A stretch of 64,000 nt of DNA from Kitasatospora fiedleri (GCF_948472415.1 NZ_OX419520.1:1-64000), one strand, 5' to 3'. Positions 20,470 through 29,132 are shown, counted from the first letter of the stretch. Made by a program: numbers and translations. The notes: generated from the sequence alone by a model not told the origin.

Positions 20470-21776
20470 ATGAACCGCCACCTCCCCGCCCGCCCCCGCC
20501 GGGCCGCCCTCGTCCTCGCCGCGGCCCTCGCCACCGTCGCCGCGACCGCCCCGTCCGCCCTCGCCGCCCCGGCCCCCGCCGGGCACCACCCCGGCGGCAC
20601 GCTGGTCCTGGTCGGCGGCGGCTCAAGGACGACAACACCGAGATCTACCAGGAGATCATCGCCAAGGCCGGCGGCGCCGGGAAGGCCCGGATCGGCGTCC
20701 TCACCGCCGCCTCCGTCCCCGAGAGCCAGGACCCCGACGCCGCCGACCCCGCCACGTGCTCCAACTCGGCCTGCAACGGCGCCTACTACGCCGACTTGCT
20801 GCGCCACCACGGTGCGGCCGACGCCCAGTGGATCCCGGTCGACCTCGACCACCTCGACGCCGCCGACTCGGACGCCGTGGTCGCCCGGGTCGAGTCCATG
20901 ACCGGCTTCTTCTTCGGCGGCGGCGACCAGTACCGCTACGTCACCACCCTGCTGCACGGCGACGCCCACACCGACTCCAAGGTCCTGGCGGCCATCCGCC
21001 GCAAGCTCGCCGCCGGCGCCGTCGTCGCGGGCTCCAGCGCCGGCGCCCAGATCGCCTCCGGACCGGACATGGTCACTGGCGGCGACAGCTACCAGGCCCT
21101 GCGCGACGGCAGCGCCCCCGGCTACTTCGACGACCCCACCCGACTCGGCTACCTTCCGCGCGGCGGCTTCGGCTTCTTCGACGCCGGCCTGCTGGACACC
21201 CACACCGGCACCTACGGCCGCGAGGGCCGCGCCGTCCGGCTGGCCGCCGACACCGGCCACGACCGGGTGTTCGCCCTGGACGAGGACACCGCGATCGAGG
21301 TCGAGCACGCCGGCACCCGCGACGAGACCCTCCGGGTGCTCGGCACCCACGGCGTCACCGTCCTCGACCTGCGCCACGCCCACGCCCGTACGACCGGCGG
21401 CCGCTGGAGCGTCGAGGGCGTCCGCTACAGCTACCTCACCGACGGCGACCGGTACGCCCCGCGCACCTGGACCGTGCGGCCCGCCCCCGCCAAGGACCGC
21501 CTCAAGCCCGCCGACACCGCCCCCGTCCCCGCCAACCACGACGCGTTCTACTCGGTCGACGACCCGGACGGCACCCCCTACTCGCTCTCCGGCACCGCCC
21601 GCGCCCTCACCGCCCAGCGCACCCGGCGCACCGCCACCGCCACCACCTACGAGACCGGCCCCGCCTTCACCGTCACCCTCCAGCGCCGACCCGACACCCG
21701 GGCCTGGACGCTCGACGGCGCCACCGCCGCCTCGTTCACCGACCTCGACCTGGCGATCGCGCCCACCGCGCACTAG
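20470..21776 (+). CDS. Secreted cyanophycinase-like peptidase, family S51 (copy 2)
   Basis: A paralogue of the protein at 14806-16095. The signal peptide is RRAALVLAAALATVAATAPSA, the domain opens GTLVLVGGG, and it carries VESMTGFFFGGGDQYRYV, the nucleophile elbow VVAGSSAGAQIASG (Ser) and GLLDTHTGTYGREGR. One frame break near 20622 (GGCTCAAG for GGCCTCAAG) is a C short. The last part, YETGPAFTVTLQ onward, matches the unusual C-terminal extension of copy 1. The gene follows the M20 peptidase by 168 bp on the same strand. Its TAG stop is formed by the first bases of an inserted palindromic element, so the native end may have been changed. Confidence 0.9.
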
Positions 21777-21940
21777 GCCCTGTCCGGCCGATCTTGCCGG
21801 GCGCGCGACGCCGGGCATCCCGGCTGGAAGCACCGGCGAAACACCCAAGTACACCCAGTACGAGGGAGTTCCGCCGGCACTCCCAGCCGGGCCCCCGACG
21901 CCGCGCGCTGATCCGACAAGATCGGCCGGACAGGGCCTAG
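21773..21940. mobile_element. MITE-like 168-bp palindromic element
   Basis: Perfect 24-bp terminal inverted repeats (21773-21796 and 21917-21940) begin and end with CTAG. The interior continues the pairing imperfectly for about 75 nt per arm (for example CCCGGCTGGAAGCACCGGCG against its partner) around a short centre with GTAC-5-GTAC. There is no reading frame for a transposase. The termini read GGCCCTGTCC, similar to ends of some actinomycete insertion sequences (recollection, not checked), so it may be a non-autonomous derivative mobilised in trans. CTAG at both ends may include a TA or CTAG target duplication. Confidence 0.65.
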
Positions 21941-22054
21941 GCCGCCGGCCGACATTCCCGAACAAGATCCCCGCGGCCCGGCCCTTCGCTAGGCTGCGGA
22001 CCACCACAGCTCCGGACCGTCCACCCCGCCGACGCCCGGGAAAGGAACCGCGCC

Positions 22055-22942
22055 ATGGCACCCGTCACGCTCGCCGAGGACATCCGCCAGCGCCTCGGCG
22101 ACTGCAGCCCCGCCGAGCGGAAGGTCGGGCGCGTCCTGCTCGCCGGGTGGCCGGCCGCCGGCTTCGAGACGGTCGCCACCCTCGCCGAACGCGCCGACGT
22201 CAGCGCCCCCACCGTCATCCGGTTCGTCAACCGGCTCGGCTACCGCGGCTTCCCCGACTTCCAGGCCGCCCTGCGCACCGAACTCGACGAACGCCAGGCG
22301 TCACCGCTGACCCTCTACAGCACCGCGCGCCACGGCGGCACGGGCGAGGACGGCGGGCGCCCCCCGCAGCCGGGCACGGCGGGTCTGCTCGCGCACGGCC
22401 GCGAGGTGTTCACCGCGGCCGTCGACCGCACCCTGGCCGAGGTCAGCCCGCACGAGCTGGAACGGGCCGTGCAGCTGCTCGCCGACCCCAAACGCCGCGT
22501 CACCCTGGCCGGCGGGCGCTTCACCCACCTGCTCGCCCAGTACCTCGGCCTGCACCTGATGCAGCTCCGCGACGACGTGCGCTTCCTCCCCGACCGGCCG
22601 GTCGAGCGGACGGCGCTGCTCGCCGCGCTCGGCCGCCGCGACGTGCTGGTCGTCTTCGACTACCGCCGCTACGAGACGGACAAGGTCACCCTCGCCGAAC
22701 TCGTCCGCGAAGCCGGGGGGCGCGTCATCCTGTTCACCGACGCCTGGCTGTCGCCCGTCAGCACCCAGGCCGAGGTCGTCCTCTCCAGCCAGGTCGGCGC
22801 ACCGTCCCCGTACGACAGCCTGGTGCCGACCCTCGCCGTGGTGGAGACCGTCGTCGCCGGTCTCGTCACCGCGCTCGGAGAGCGGGCCCCCGAGCACCTG
22901 AAGCACGTCGAGGAGACCGCCGGCCGCATCGGCCTGACCTGA
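22055..22942 (+). CDS. MurR/RpiR family transcriptional regulator
   Basis: A 295-residue regulator. The N-terminal RpiR-type HTH spans residues 1-75 (LAEDIRQRLGDCSPAERKVG, VATLAERADVSAPTVIRFVN). It is followed by a SIS sugar/phosphosugar-binding fold (RRVTLAGGRFTHLLAQYLG, LVVFDYRRYETDKVTLAELV, VILFTDAWLSPVSTQAEVVL). The AAAGGAACC site before ATG supports the start. It lies on the same strand after copy 2 of the cyanophycinase and is the only dedicated regulator of the cluster, so it may bind the paired repeats at 16245-16351 (inference). The ligand could be an amino-acid or sugar derivative. Confidence 0.88.
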   Translation: MAPVTLAEDIRQRLGDCSPAERKVGRVLLAGWPAAGFETVATLAERADVSAPTVIRFVNRLGYRGFPDFQAALRTELDERQASPLTLYSTARHGGTGEDGGRPPQPGTAGLLAHGREVFTAAVDRTLAEVSPHELERAVQLLADPKRRVTLAGGRFTHLLAQYLGLHLMQLRDDVRFLPDRPVERTALLAALGRRDVLVVFDYRRYETDKVTLAELVREAGGRVILFTDAWLSPVSTQAEVVLSSQVGAPSPYDSLVPTLAVVETVVAGLVTALGERAPEHLKHVEETAGRIGLT

Positions 22943-22992
22943 TCCCGGCCGGAAGCCGGAGGCGGGGACGGCGCCGGGCCGGGCGGAGGCGG

Positions 22993-23829
22993 TCAGGTGA
23001 AGGCGGGGGCGTGGTCGGCGGCCCAGGTGGTGAAGGTGCGGGCCGGGTGGGAGAGGAGGCGGGGGAGAGTGTCGGTGGTGGGGCCCGGGGCGGCCAGGCA
23101 GGCGGCGGCGTAGCCGATCAGGCGGTCGGGGACGTCGGCGGGCAGGCCCTGGGCGAGCAGAGCGCGGCGCAGCACCTCCGGGGGGACCTCCTCGAAGGTG
23201 ACCTCCCGGCCGAGCACCGCACCGAGCAGGCGGGCCCGGTCGTACTGGGTGAGGGACCGGGGGCCGGTGAGGGCGTACGCCCGGCCCGCGTGGCCGTCCT
23301 CCCGCAGGGTCAGGACGGCGGCCTCGGCGACGTCCCGTTCGTGGACGGGGGAGGTGGCGGCCGCGCCGTGCACGCCGCGGGCGGTGCCGGTGGCCCGGAT
23401 CTGCGGGGCCCAGGCGAGGGTGTTGGCGGCGAAGTCGGCGCAGCGCAGGAACGTCCAGGTCAGGTCGGAGGCCCGGGCCGCGGCCTCGATCCGTTCGAAC
23501 TCCGCGGCGAAACGGCGGTACCCGCCGCCGTACTCCACGGTCACCGCCGACAGCACCACCACCCGCCGCACCCCGCGCTCCGCCGCCAGCGCCAGCAGCT
23601 CGGCCGCCGCCCCGCCGACGGCCCGCGGGCTCAGCAGCAGCGCCGCCACCCCGTCCAGCGCCCCCGCCAGCGACCCGGGCCGGGACGGGTCGCCCACCAC
23701 CCGCCGGACCCCAGCGGGGAACCGCGCCGCCGGATCGCGGGTCACGGCGGCCACCTCGACGCCCCGGGCGGCCAGCAGCCGCACCACCTCGCGTCCGACC
23801 GTTCCGGTCGCACCCGTCACCATGATCAT
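22993..23829 (-). CDS. NmrA-like NAD(P)-binding oxidoreductase
   Basis: An atypical short-chain dehydrogenase of 278 residues with the motif MVTGATGTVGREVVRLLAARG, VRRVVVLSAVTVEYGG and LRCADFAANTLAWAPQIR, as in NmrA/quinone-oxidoreductase-like proteins. The usual Tyr-x3-Lys catalytic pair is not seen, as expected for this subfamily. The first ATG at 23829 is taken; a second ATG two codons on is equally possible. It stands alone and is convergent with the rpiR gene. Confidence 0.85.
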   Translation of the reverse strand: MIMVTGATGTVGREVVRLLAARGVEVAAVTRDPAARFPAGVRRVVGDPSRPGSLAGALDGVAALLLSPRAVGGAAAELLALAAERGVRRVVVLSAVTVEYGGGYRRFAAEFERIEAAARASDLTWTFLRCADFAANTLAWAPQIRATGTARGVHGAAATSPVHERDVAEAAVLTLREDGHAGRAYALTGPRSLTQYDRARLLGAVLGREVTFEEVPPEVLRRALLAQGLPADVPDRLIGYAAACLAAPGPTTDTLPRLLSHPARTFTTWAADHAPAFT

Positions 23830-23997
23830 GTGTCCGCTCCTCGTCGCGTTCCGCCGACGGGGCCGCTGCCCCGCCGTTCGAACCCGAGAGCCGGACGGGG
23901 CGCCGGGTGTGACATCCCGCGCTGTCCCGCCGGACGGGTCCGGGCCGCTCCGGGAGGGTCCGGGAGGGGCCGGTCGGTCTGCGGTGCGGTCGGTCCG

Positions 23998-24212
23998 GTC
24001 CGCGAACCCGCCGAGGAGACCGGGCTCACCGGTCTCGGCCTCGTCCACCCGCACGCCGCCGACTTCACCGGCCGCAAGGGCACCCGGGACCGCCAGTTCG
24101 CCTTCACCGCCGTCGTCCCCGACGGCACCCCCGTCACGCTCGCTGGTCCCCGCTGGACGAACTGCCGGTGGTCGGCGGCCACCACCGGGAGATCCTGGAC
24201 CGCCTGCGGTAG
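23998..24212 (+). pseudogene. Nudix hydrolase C-terminal remnant
   Basis: REPAEETGLTGLGLVHPHAA matches the second half of a Nudix box (REVxEETG-type). It is followed by RDRQFAFTAVVPDGTPVTL and, after a frame change near 24145, WSPLDELPVVGGHHREILDR and a stop. The N-terminal half and the GX5 part of the box are absent and no start codon fits, so this is a truncated relic. The rest of the 23830-24398 gap has a small hairpin CCTGACG-3-CGTCAGG (24286-24302), no complete gene, and a promoter described separately. Confidence 0.6.
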
Positions 24213-24312
24213 CGCCCCCGCTGCTGGCGGCGCCGCACCCGACCAGGTCGCGCGGGAGGGAGAAGGGCGGCGGACGCGGGGGTTCCTGACGGGCCGTCAG
24301 GAGAGCTGCGGT

Positions 24313-24336
24313 GTTTGGGGAGCGTGATACGGGTCA
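24313..24336 (+). promoter_or_regulatory. Possible SigB-type stress promoter
   Basis: GTTT-14-GGGTCA resembles the Streptomyces sigma-B consensus (GNNT-N14-16-GGGTAC/T) with one mismatch in the -10. It lies 63 bp before the start of the 24399 gene. Stress regulation would suit the small anchored protein and its repeat-rich neighbour (inference). Confidence 0.4.
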
Positions 24337-24398
24337 CCCGACACCGCGAGCGAACCGAACAGGGCGGCCCGAGCGGCCCCCGCGTCAGGAGGCAGAGC

Positions 24399-25037
24399 AT
24401 GTCCAGCGGTCTGATCGTGGCGATCGTCGTGATCGTCGTGGTGGTGGCGGCGCTCGGTGCGTTCGCCCTCCGCCGTGGCCAGCAGCACCCGAGCCTGAGC
24501 CGCCGGTTCGGGCCCGAGTACGAGCGCACCGTCGCCCGCCACGGCGGCGACACCACCGCGGCCGAGCGCGAGCTCGCCCAGCGCGTCGAACGCCACCGGG
24601 AACTGACGCTCACCCCGCTGGGCAGCGCCGAGCGCGCCCGGGCCGAGCAGCAGTGGGCGCAGGTCAAGACGCGCTTCGTCGACGACCCCCGGCAGGCACT
24701 GGCCGACGCCGAAGCGCTGCTGGCCCGGGTGGCCCGCGAGCGCGGCTACCCCGACTCCGACGTGGACGCGCAGATCGACACCATCTCGGTCGACCACGGC
24801 GAGCACGTCGAGTCCTACCGGGTGCTGCACGCGATCTCCCGGCCGGACGCCGCCGGGCGGGCCAAGAACACCGAGGAGCAGCGCGCGGCCCTGGTCCGGG
24901 CCCGGGAACTGTTCCTCGCGCTGATCGGCCCGGACGGCGAGCCGGAGCGCGCCGCGACCCACACCACCACCAAGGACCGCATGCCGACCGCCCGCCGCAC
25001 GCGGCAGGTGCCGACGCAGCGCGAGCACCACGCCTGA
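24399..25037 (+). CDS. Membrane-anchored protein with FVDDPRQA motif, function unknown
   Basis: A 212-residue protein. One N-terminal transmembrane helix (GLIVAIVVIVVVVAALGAFA) is followed by a charged, largely helical cytoplasmic or surface domain with RFGPEYERTVARHGG, KTRFVDDPRQALADAEALL and YPDSDVDAQIDTISVDHGEH. The FVDDPRQA sequence recurs in the next gene, so the two are related or act together. ATG at 24399 has AGGAGGCAGAGC ahead. Conserved in streptomycetes as far as I recall, without a known function. Confidence 0.8.
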   Translation: MSSGLIVAIVVIVVVVAALGAFALRRGQQHPSLSRRFGPEYERTVARHGGDTTAAERELAQRVERHRELTLTPLGSAERARAEQQWAQVKTRFVDDPRQALADAEALLARVARERGYPDSDVDAQIDTISVDHGEHVESYRVLHAISRPDAAGRAKNTEEQRAALVRARELFLALIGPDGEPERAATHTTTKDRMPTARRTRQVPTQREHHA

Positions 25038-25099
25038 ACGCGGGCCCGGACCCCCACCACGACGACACCGTCGCTCCACCGTTCTTCGAGGAGGACCGC

Positions 25100-26089
25100 A
25101 TGACCATCAGCGACCACGGCCGACGCACCGACGCCCTCAACGCCGACGCCGACACTGACACCGACACCGCTCAGGACGGCGCCCGCACCCCCGCCGCCGA
25201 CCGCAACCGCGACGCCGCCGGCCGACCGGAGCAGCCGGAACGGCTTGAGCAGGCGGAGGAGGTGCGGCGCGAGACGGCCGACGCGACCGACCCGCACCGC
25301 TTCCCGCGCAACGGCGCCCCGGGCCGGTTCGTCACCAGCGACGAGACGCCGCGCGGCACCGGTGACACCCGGCCCGCGACCGGCGGCGCCCAGCGCCCCG
25401 CGCCGACGGGCAACACCGCCGCCGCTGCCACCGGTGCGAGTGCCACCTCCGGCGTGACGGCGAAGGACGAGGACCGCGACCGTATCCGGGCTGCCGCTAC
25501 GGGCGTGGAGACCACCGGCGCGGGTGCCACCTCCGGTGCGATGGCGAAGGACGAGGACCGCGACCGTATCCGGGCCGCTGCCACCGGCGTGGAGACCACC
25601 GGCGCGGGCACCGCCACCGGTGCGATGGCGAAGGACGAGGACCGCGACCGTATCCGGGCCGCTGCCACCGGCGTGGAGACCACCGGCGCGGGCACCGCCA
25701 CCGGTGCGACGGCGAAGGACGAGGACCGCGACCGCGCCCGGTCCGCCGCCGGGCAGCCGCGCACGGCGGACGGCTCCGGCACCCACCAGCCGCTCCTCCC
25801 GTCGGACCTCACCTCGCAGCTGACGCAGCGGATGGACCACGCGATAGGCACCTTCGTGGACGACCCGCGCCAGGCCGTGCAGGAGGCGGACAAGGCGCTG
25901 GACGAGACGGTGCAGCGGCTGACCGAGGGCCTGCGCGAGCGCCGCACCGCGCTGCGCGACTCGTGGCACGCCGACGGCGACAAGAACGGCGAGCGCCGGG
26001 GCGCGGCGGACGACTCCTCCCGCACCGAGGACCTGCGCCTCTCGCTGCGCGAGTACCGCGACCTGCTCCAGCAGCTCCTCGCGGTCTGA
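25100..26089 (+). CDS. Repeat-rich protein with C-terminal FVDDPRQA domain, function unknown
   Basis: A 329-residue hydrophilic protein starting 62 bp after the previous gene, with GAGGAGGACC as ribosome site. The first 115 residues are low-complexity and acidic. Residues 118-215 hold three complete 28-residue repeats and one partial copy with core AKDEDRDRIRAAATGVETTG. The C-terminus has a helical domain with FVDDPRQAVQEADKALDETV and LRLSLREYRDLLQQLLAV, similar to the upstream anchored protein. It has no signal peptide. It may be a scaffold or stress-related protein; the repeat region is probably disordered or helical. Confidence 0.78.
   Translation: MTISDHGRRTDALNADADTDTDTAQDGARTPAADRNRDAAGRPEQPERLEQAEEVRRETADATDPHRFPRNGAPGRFVTSDETPRGTGDTRPATGGAQRPAPTGNTAAAATGASATSGVTAKDEDRDRIRAAATGVETTGAGATSGAMAKDEDRDRIRAAATGVETTGAGTATGAMAKDEDRDRIRAAATGVETTGAGTATGATAKDEDRDRARSAAGQPRTADGSGTHQPLLPSDLTSQLTQRMDHAIGTFVDDPRQAVQEADKALDETVQRLTEGLRERRTALRDSWHADGDKNGERRGAADDSSRTEDLRLSLREYRDLLQQLLAV
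25451..25755 (+). repeat. 84-bp in-frame tandem repeats
   Basis: Units begin at 25451, 25535, 25619 and 25703, each 84 bp; the last is partial. The second and third are almost identical, a sign of recent duplication or copy-number change within the gene. Confidence 0.92.
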
Positions 26090-26233
26090 CCGCGACTGCG
26101 TACGCGACCGCGCACGCGGCAGCGCCTGCGACCGCGCCCCCGGCCGAGCCCCCGACCAGATCCCGGCCGGGGGCTCGGCCGCGCGCTGTCACTGTCGCTG
26201 CGGGCGCGCCACCGCAGCCCAACAGAATTGGAA

Positions 26234-26255
26234 TGACAGTTTTTGAAATCTGTCA
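26234..26255. promoter_or_regulatory. Inverted repeat TGACAG-10-CTGTCA before the aldo/keto reductase
   Basis: This palindrome in an AT-rich stretch ends 22 bp before the ATG of the aldo/keto reductase. Its size suits a TetR-type dimer, and a TetR gene follows the reductase, so it may be that regulator's operator (inference). Confidence 0.5.
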
Positions 26256-26277
26256 GCGGTGCGCGTACGGTGGAGCC

Positions 26278-27266
26278 ATGGAGAACACCACGCTCGGCAC
26301 CACCGGCCCGTCCGTCTCCCGCCTCGGCCTGGGACTGATGGGCATGTCCGGCATGTACGGCCCGGCCGACCGGGCCGAGAGCATCGCCACCGTGCACGCC
26401 GCCCTCGACCGGGCGTCACGCTGCTCGACACCGGCGACTTCTACGGCATGGGGCACAACGAGATGCTGCTCCAGGAGGCACTGCGCGGACGCGACCGCGA
26501 GCGGGCCGTCATCAGCGTCAAGTTCGGGGCGCTGCGCGACCCGGACGGCGCCTTCCACGGCGTGGACCTGCGCCCCGCCGCGATCAGGAACTTCGTCGCC
26601 TACAGCCTCCAGCGGCTCGGGACGGACCACATCGACGTCTACCGGCCGGCCCGGATCAGCCCCGAGTTCCCGATCGAGGACGTGGTCGGCACGCTCGCCG
26701 AACTGGTCGAGAAGGGCTGGGTCCGGCACATCGGCCTGTCCGAGGTGAGCGCGGAGACACTGCGCCGCGCCCACGCCGTCCACCCGATCACCGACGTCCA
26801 GATCGAGTACTCGCTGATCTCGCGCGGCATCGAGCAGGACATCCTGCCCACCGCCGAGGAACTCGGCGTCGCCGTCACCGCCTACGGCGTGCTCTCGCGC
26901 GGCCTGATCAGCGGCCACTGGAAGCCGCAGGCTGCCGCTGGCGACTTCCGCGCCCACCTGCCGCGCTTCAGCGGCGACGCCCTCGACCACAACCTCGCCC
27001 TGGTCGAGGCGCTGCGGGCGATCGCCGAGGAGAAGCGGGTGACGGTCGCCCAGCTCGCCATCGCCTGGGTGCTCGGCCGCGGCGACGGACTCGTCCCGCT
27101 GATCGGCGCGCGCCGCCGCGACCGCCTGGACGAGGCGCTCGGTGCCCTCGACGTCACCCTGACCCCGGCCGACCTCGCCGCCATCGAGGCCGCCGTGCCC
27201 GCCGACGCCGCCCGCGGCGAGCGCTACGACCCGGCGCAGATGGCGATGCTCGACAGCGAGCGGTAG
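26278..27266 (+). CDS. Aldo/keto reductase with altered catalytic tetrad
   Basis: A (beta/alpha)8 NADPH reductase of about 330 residues. TLGTTGPSVSRLGLGLMGMS opens the barrel; LLDTGDFYGMGHNE holds the catalytic Asp and Tyr, VISVKFGALRDPDG the Lys, and GWVRHIGLSEVS and PLIGARRRDRL the cofactor loops. At the position of the tetrad His (usually HR in the YxxHR segment) this protein has YRPAR, that is Ala for His. One frame break near 26413 (CGGGCGTC for CGGGGCGTC) is a G short. A TetR gene follows by 111 bp. Confidence 0.88.
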
Positions 27267-27288
27267 GCGCGGACGCGGAGCGGGCCCA

Positions 27289-27345
27289 GCCCGGCCGGGT
27301 CCGGACCGGTTGTCCGGCCCGGTCCGGCTGTCCGGCCCGGACCGG
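27289..27345. repeat. GTCCGGCCCGG short repeats, possible terminator
   Basis: Alternating TGTCCGGCCCGG(T/A)CC units can fold into GC hairpins between the reductase stop and the TetR start. This may be an attenuating terminator or simple repeat; no gene is seen in it. Confidence 0.4.
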
Positions 27346-27377
27346 GGACGACGTGGGCGAACGGTAACCTCGAGGCC

Positions 27378-27962
27378 ATGACCGAACAGCTGACCGCCGA
27401 GCGGATTCTCGACACCGCCGAGGAGGTCCTGCGCCGCTACGGCCCGGCGAAGGCGACCGTGGTGGACGTCGCCCGCGCGCTCGGCGTCAGCCACGGCAGC
27501 GTCTACCGCCACTTCGGCACCAAGGCGGCCCTGCGCGAGGCGGTCGCCGAACGCTGGCTGCGCCGGACGTCCGCGCCGATGGCCGCGATCGCCGACGACC
27601 CGGCGCTCCCGGCCCCCGAACGGCTGCGCCACTGGGTGCGCGCCCTCCACGCGACCAAACGGCAGTACGCCCTCCAGGACCCCGAACTACAGCGCACCTT
27701 CCGAGAGTTGATCGGCGAGTCGACCGCCGTCGTCACCGCGCACGAGGACGAGCTGGCCGGGCAGCTCGGCCGGATCGTCGCCGCCGGAGTCGCCGCGGGC
27801 GACCTCACCGCGGCCGACCCGGCCGTCGCGGGCCGGGCCGCCTTCCAGGCCACGGCCCGCTTCCACCACCCCGCCCACGCCGCGGACTGGACCTCCCCGA
27901 CCGACGACGCCGACCTGGACGCCGTCGTCGACCTGCTGCTGACCGGGCTCGTCCCGCGCTGA
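27378..27962 (+). CDS. TetR family transcriptional regulator
   Basis: A 194-residue regulator with an N-terminal HTH (ILDTAEEVLRRYGPAKATVV, DVARALGVSHGSVYRHFGTK) and a helical C-terminal ligand domain of the TetR_C_7-like kind (ALHATKRQYALQDPELQRTF, VAAGVAAGDLTAADPAVAGR). It follows the aldo/keto reductase on the same strand and probably controls it through the palindrome at 26234-26255. Confidence 0.9.
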   Translation: MTEQLTAERILDTAEEVLRRYGPAKATVVDVARALGVSHGSVYRHFGTKAALREAVAERWLRRTSAPMAAIADDPALPAPERLRHWVRALHATKRQYALQDPELQRTFRELIGESTAVVTAHEDELAGQLGRIVAAGVAAGDLTAADPAVAGRAAFQATARFHHPAHAADWTSPTDDADLDAVVDLLLTGLVPR

Positions 27963-28168
27963 CCGGCGCCGGACGCTGCGGTTGACGCTCCGTCACCGGT
28001 CGGGCGACGGTGCCGGATCGCCCGGGCGTGGCTCCGGGGCTGGCCGATCGGGTGACAGTGCGTCAACGAAGGGATGGCGGGCTTTCTCTCCTGGTGATGA
28101 CTGGGCGTGACCGTCGAGCGGATCGGCGGCCGTCCCGTCCCACGGGCTTCCAGCCGAGCAGGAGAGAC

Positions 28169-28674
28169 ATGCCCCGCACCCCCTGGCGCCGCCGCCTCCC
28201 CGCAGCCCTCGCCGTCCCCGTCGGCGTCCTCGCACTGACCGCCGTCGTCCCGCACCCGGTCCCGCCCCCGAGCCCGGTGCCGGTGGCGCGATGCCGCCCG
28301 CCGCCCGCGACACCGAACCGGTCTGCACCGGCGCCGCCGGGCCCGCTCTCCCCGTCACCGCAGGCACCGTCACCTGGTGCCAGACCGCCGGCGGCGGACG
28401 GCTCGCCTTCACCAACACCGGCCACGCGCCCGCCGACCTCTCGCTGGTCGTCCACGACTGCGACGGCGGCAAGGCCCCCGACCTCGACGCCGCGAAGTGC
28501 GCCGCCACCCTGCGCGGCACCAGCGACGTCATCTGGCGGCAGATCGAGCCCGGGCGGACCGCGACCGCCGACTTCGCCATCGAGAAGGGCGCCAACGCCC
28601 AGGTGTGGTGGACCGCCGACACCCCCGACCGGGCCACCGACCTCAGACTGCTGGGGACGCCGTGGAACTCCTGA
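28169..28674 (+). CDS. Secreted protein of unknown function
   Basis: A start with GCAGGAGAGAC ahead and a signal-like N-terminus (RRRLPAALAVPVGVLALTAVV), then a secreted domain with two or more Cys: PVCTGAAGPALPVTAGTVTWC, LSLVVHDCDGGKAPDLDAAKC, FAIEKGANAQVWWTADTPDR. A frame break near 28288 (GAGCCCGG for GAGCCCCGG) is a C short; the corrected join reads PSPGAGGAMPPAARD. About 168 residues. Its end overlaps the start of the next secreted gene by 13 bp, so the two are probably produced together. I do not recognise the domain. Confidence 0.72.
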
Positions 28675-29132
28675 CGCCCCCGCGCCCGCGCCGCGCCCTC
28701 GCTGCCGCCGCCACCGCCGTCCTGCTGCTCACCGCCGCCGCCCCGGTGGCCGCCGCCCCGGGCACCGCCCCGCCCGACGCTCCTGCCGCCGTGAGCAACC
28801 CGCCCGGGGTGCACGTCCTGAACGGGGACAGCCGCACCGCCCGGCAGGTCGACTGCCCGGCCGGCTGGGTCTGCCTCTACGACGGCGTCCACTTCGACCA
28901 CGCCGCCGTCGCGCTGCTGCCCGGCACCGAACTCCCCGACACCGAACGCCTCCGACTCCCCGACGGCTCCCGGTTCACCGGCACCGCGGGCGTCTCCGCC
29001 TGGGTCGACAACTCGCCCGTCGCCTACTGCTGGTACCCCGGCAAGGACTACCAGGGCACCGCCACCGCGATGGCCCCCGCCACCCGGGGCAACGCCTCCG
29101 ACGACGCCCTCACGTCGCTCCGCCCCTGCTGA
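28662..29132 (+). CDS. Secreted peptidase-inhibitor I36-like protein
   Basis: A 156-residue exported protein starting at GTG inside the end of the previous gene. The signal peptide is ALAAAATAVLLLTAAAPVAAA. The mature part is a beta/gamma-crystallin-like inhibitor I36 domain: CPAGWVCLYDGVHFDHAAV, WVDNSPVAYCWYPGKDYQGT and a terminal LRPC, with four Cys for two disulfides. Family I36 contains a Streptomyces metalloproteinase inhibitor, but many members are untested. The overlap with the upstream secreted protein suggests joint function. Confidence 0.8.
   Translation: MELLTPPRPRRALAAAATAVLLLTAAAPVAAAPGTAPPDAPAAVSNPPGVHVLNGDSRTARQVDCPAGWVCLYDGVHFDHAAVALLPGTELPDTERLRLPDGSRFTGTAGVSAWVDNSPVAYCWYPGKDYQGTATAMAPATRGNASDDALTSLRPC

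Noticed and set aside
25451-25755. CRISPR-like array
   Set aside because: The 84-bp repeats are contiguous and in frame within a coding gene, with no unique spacers.
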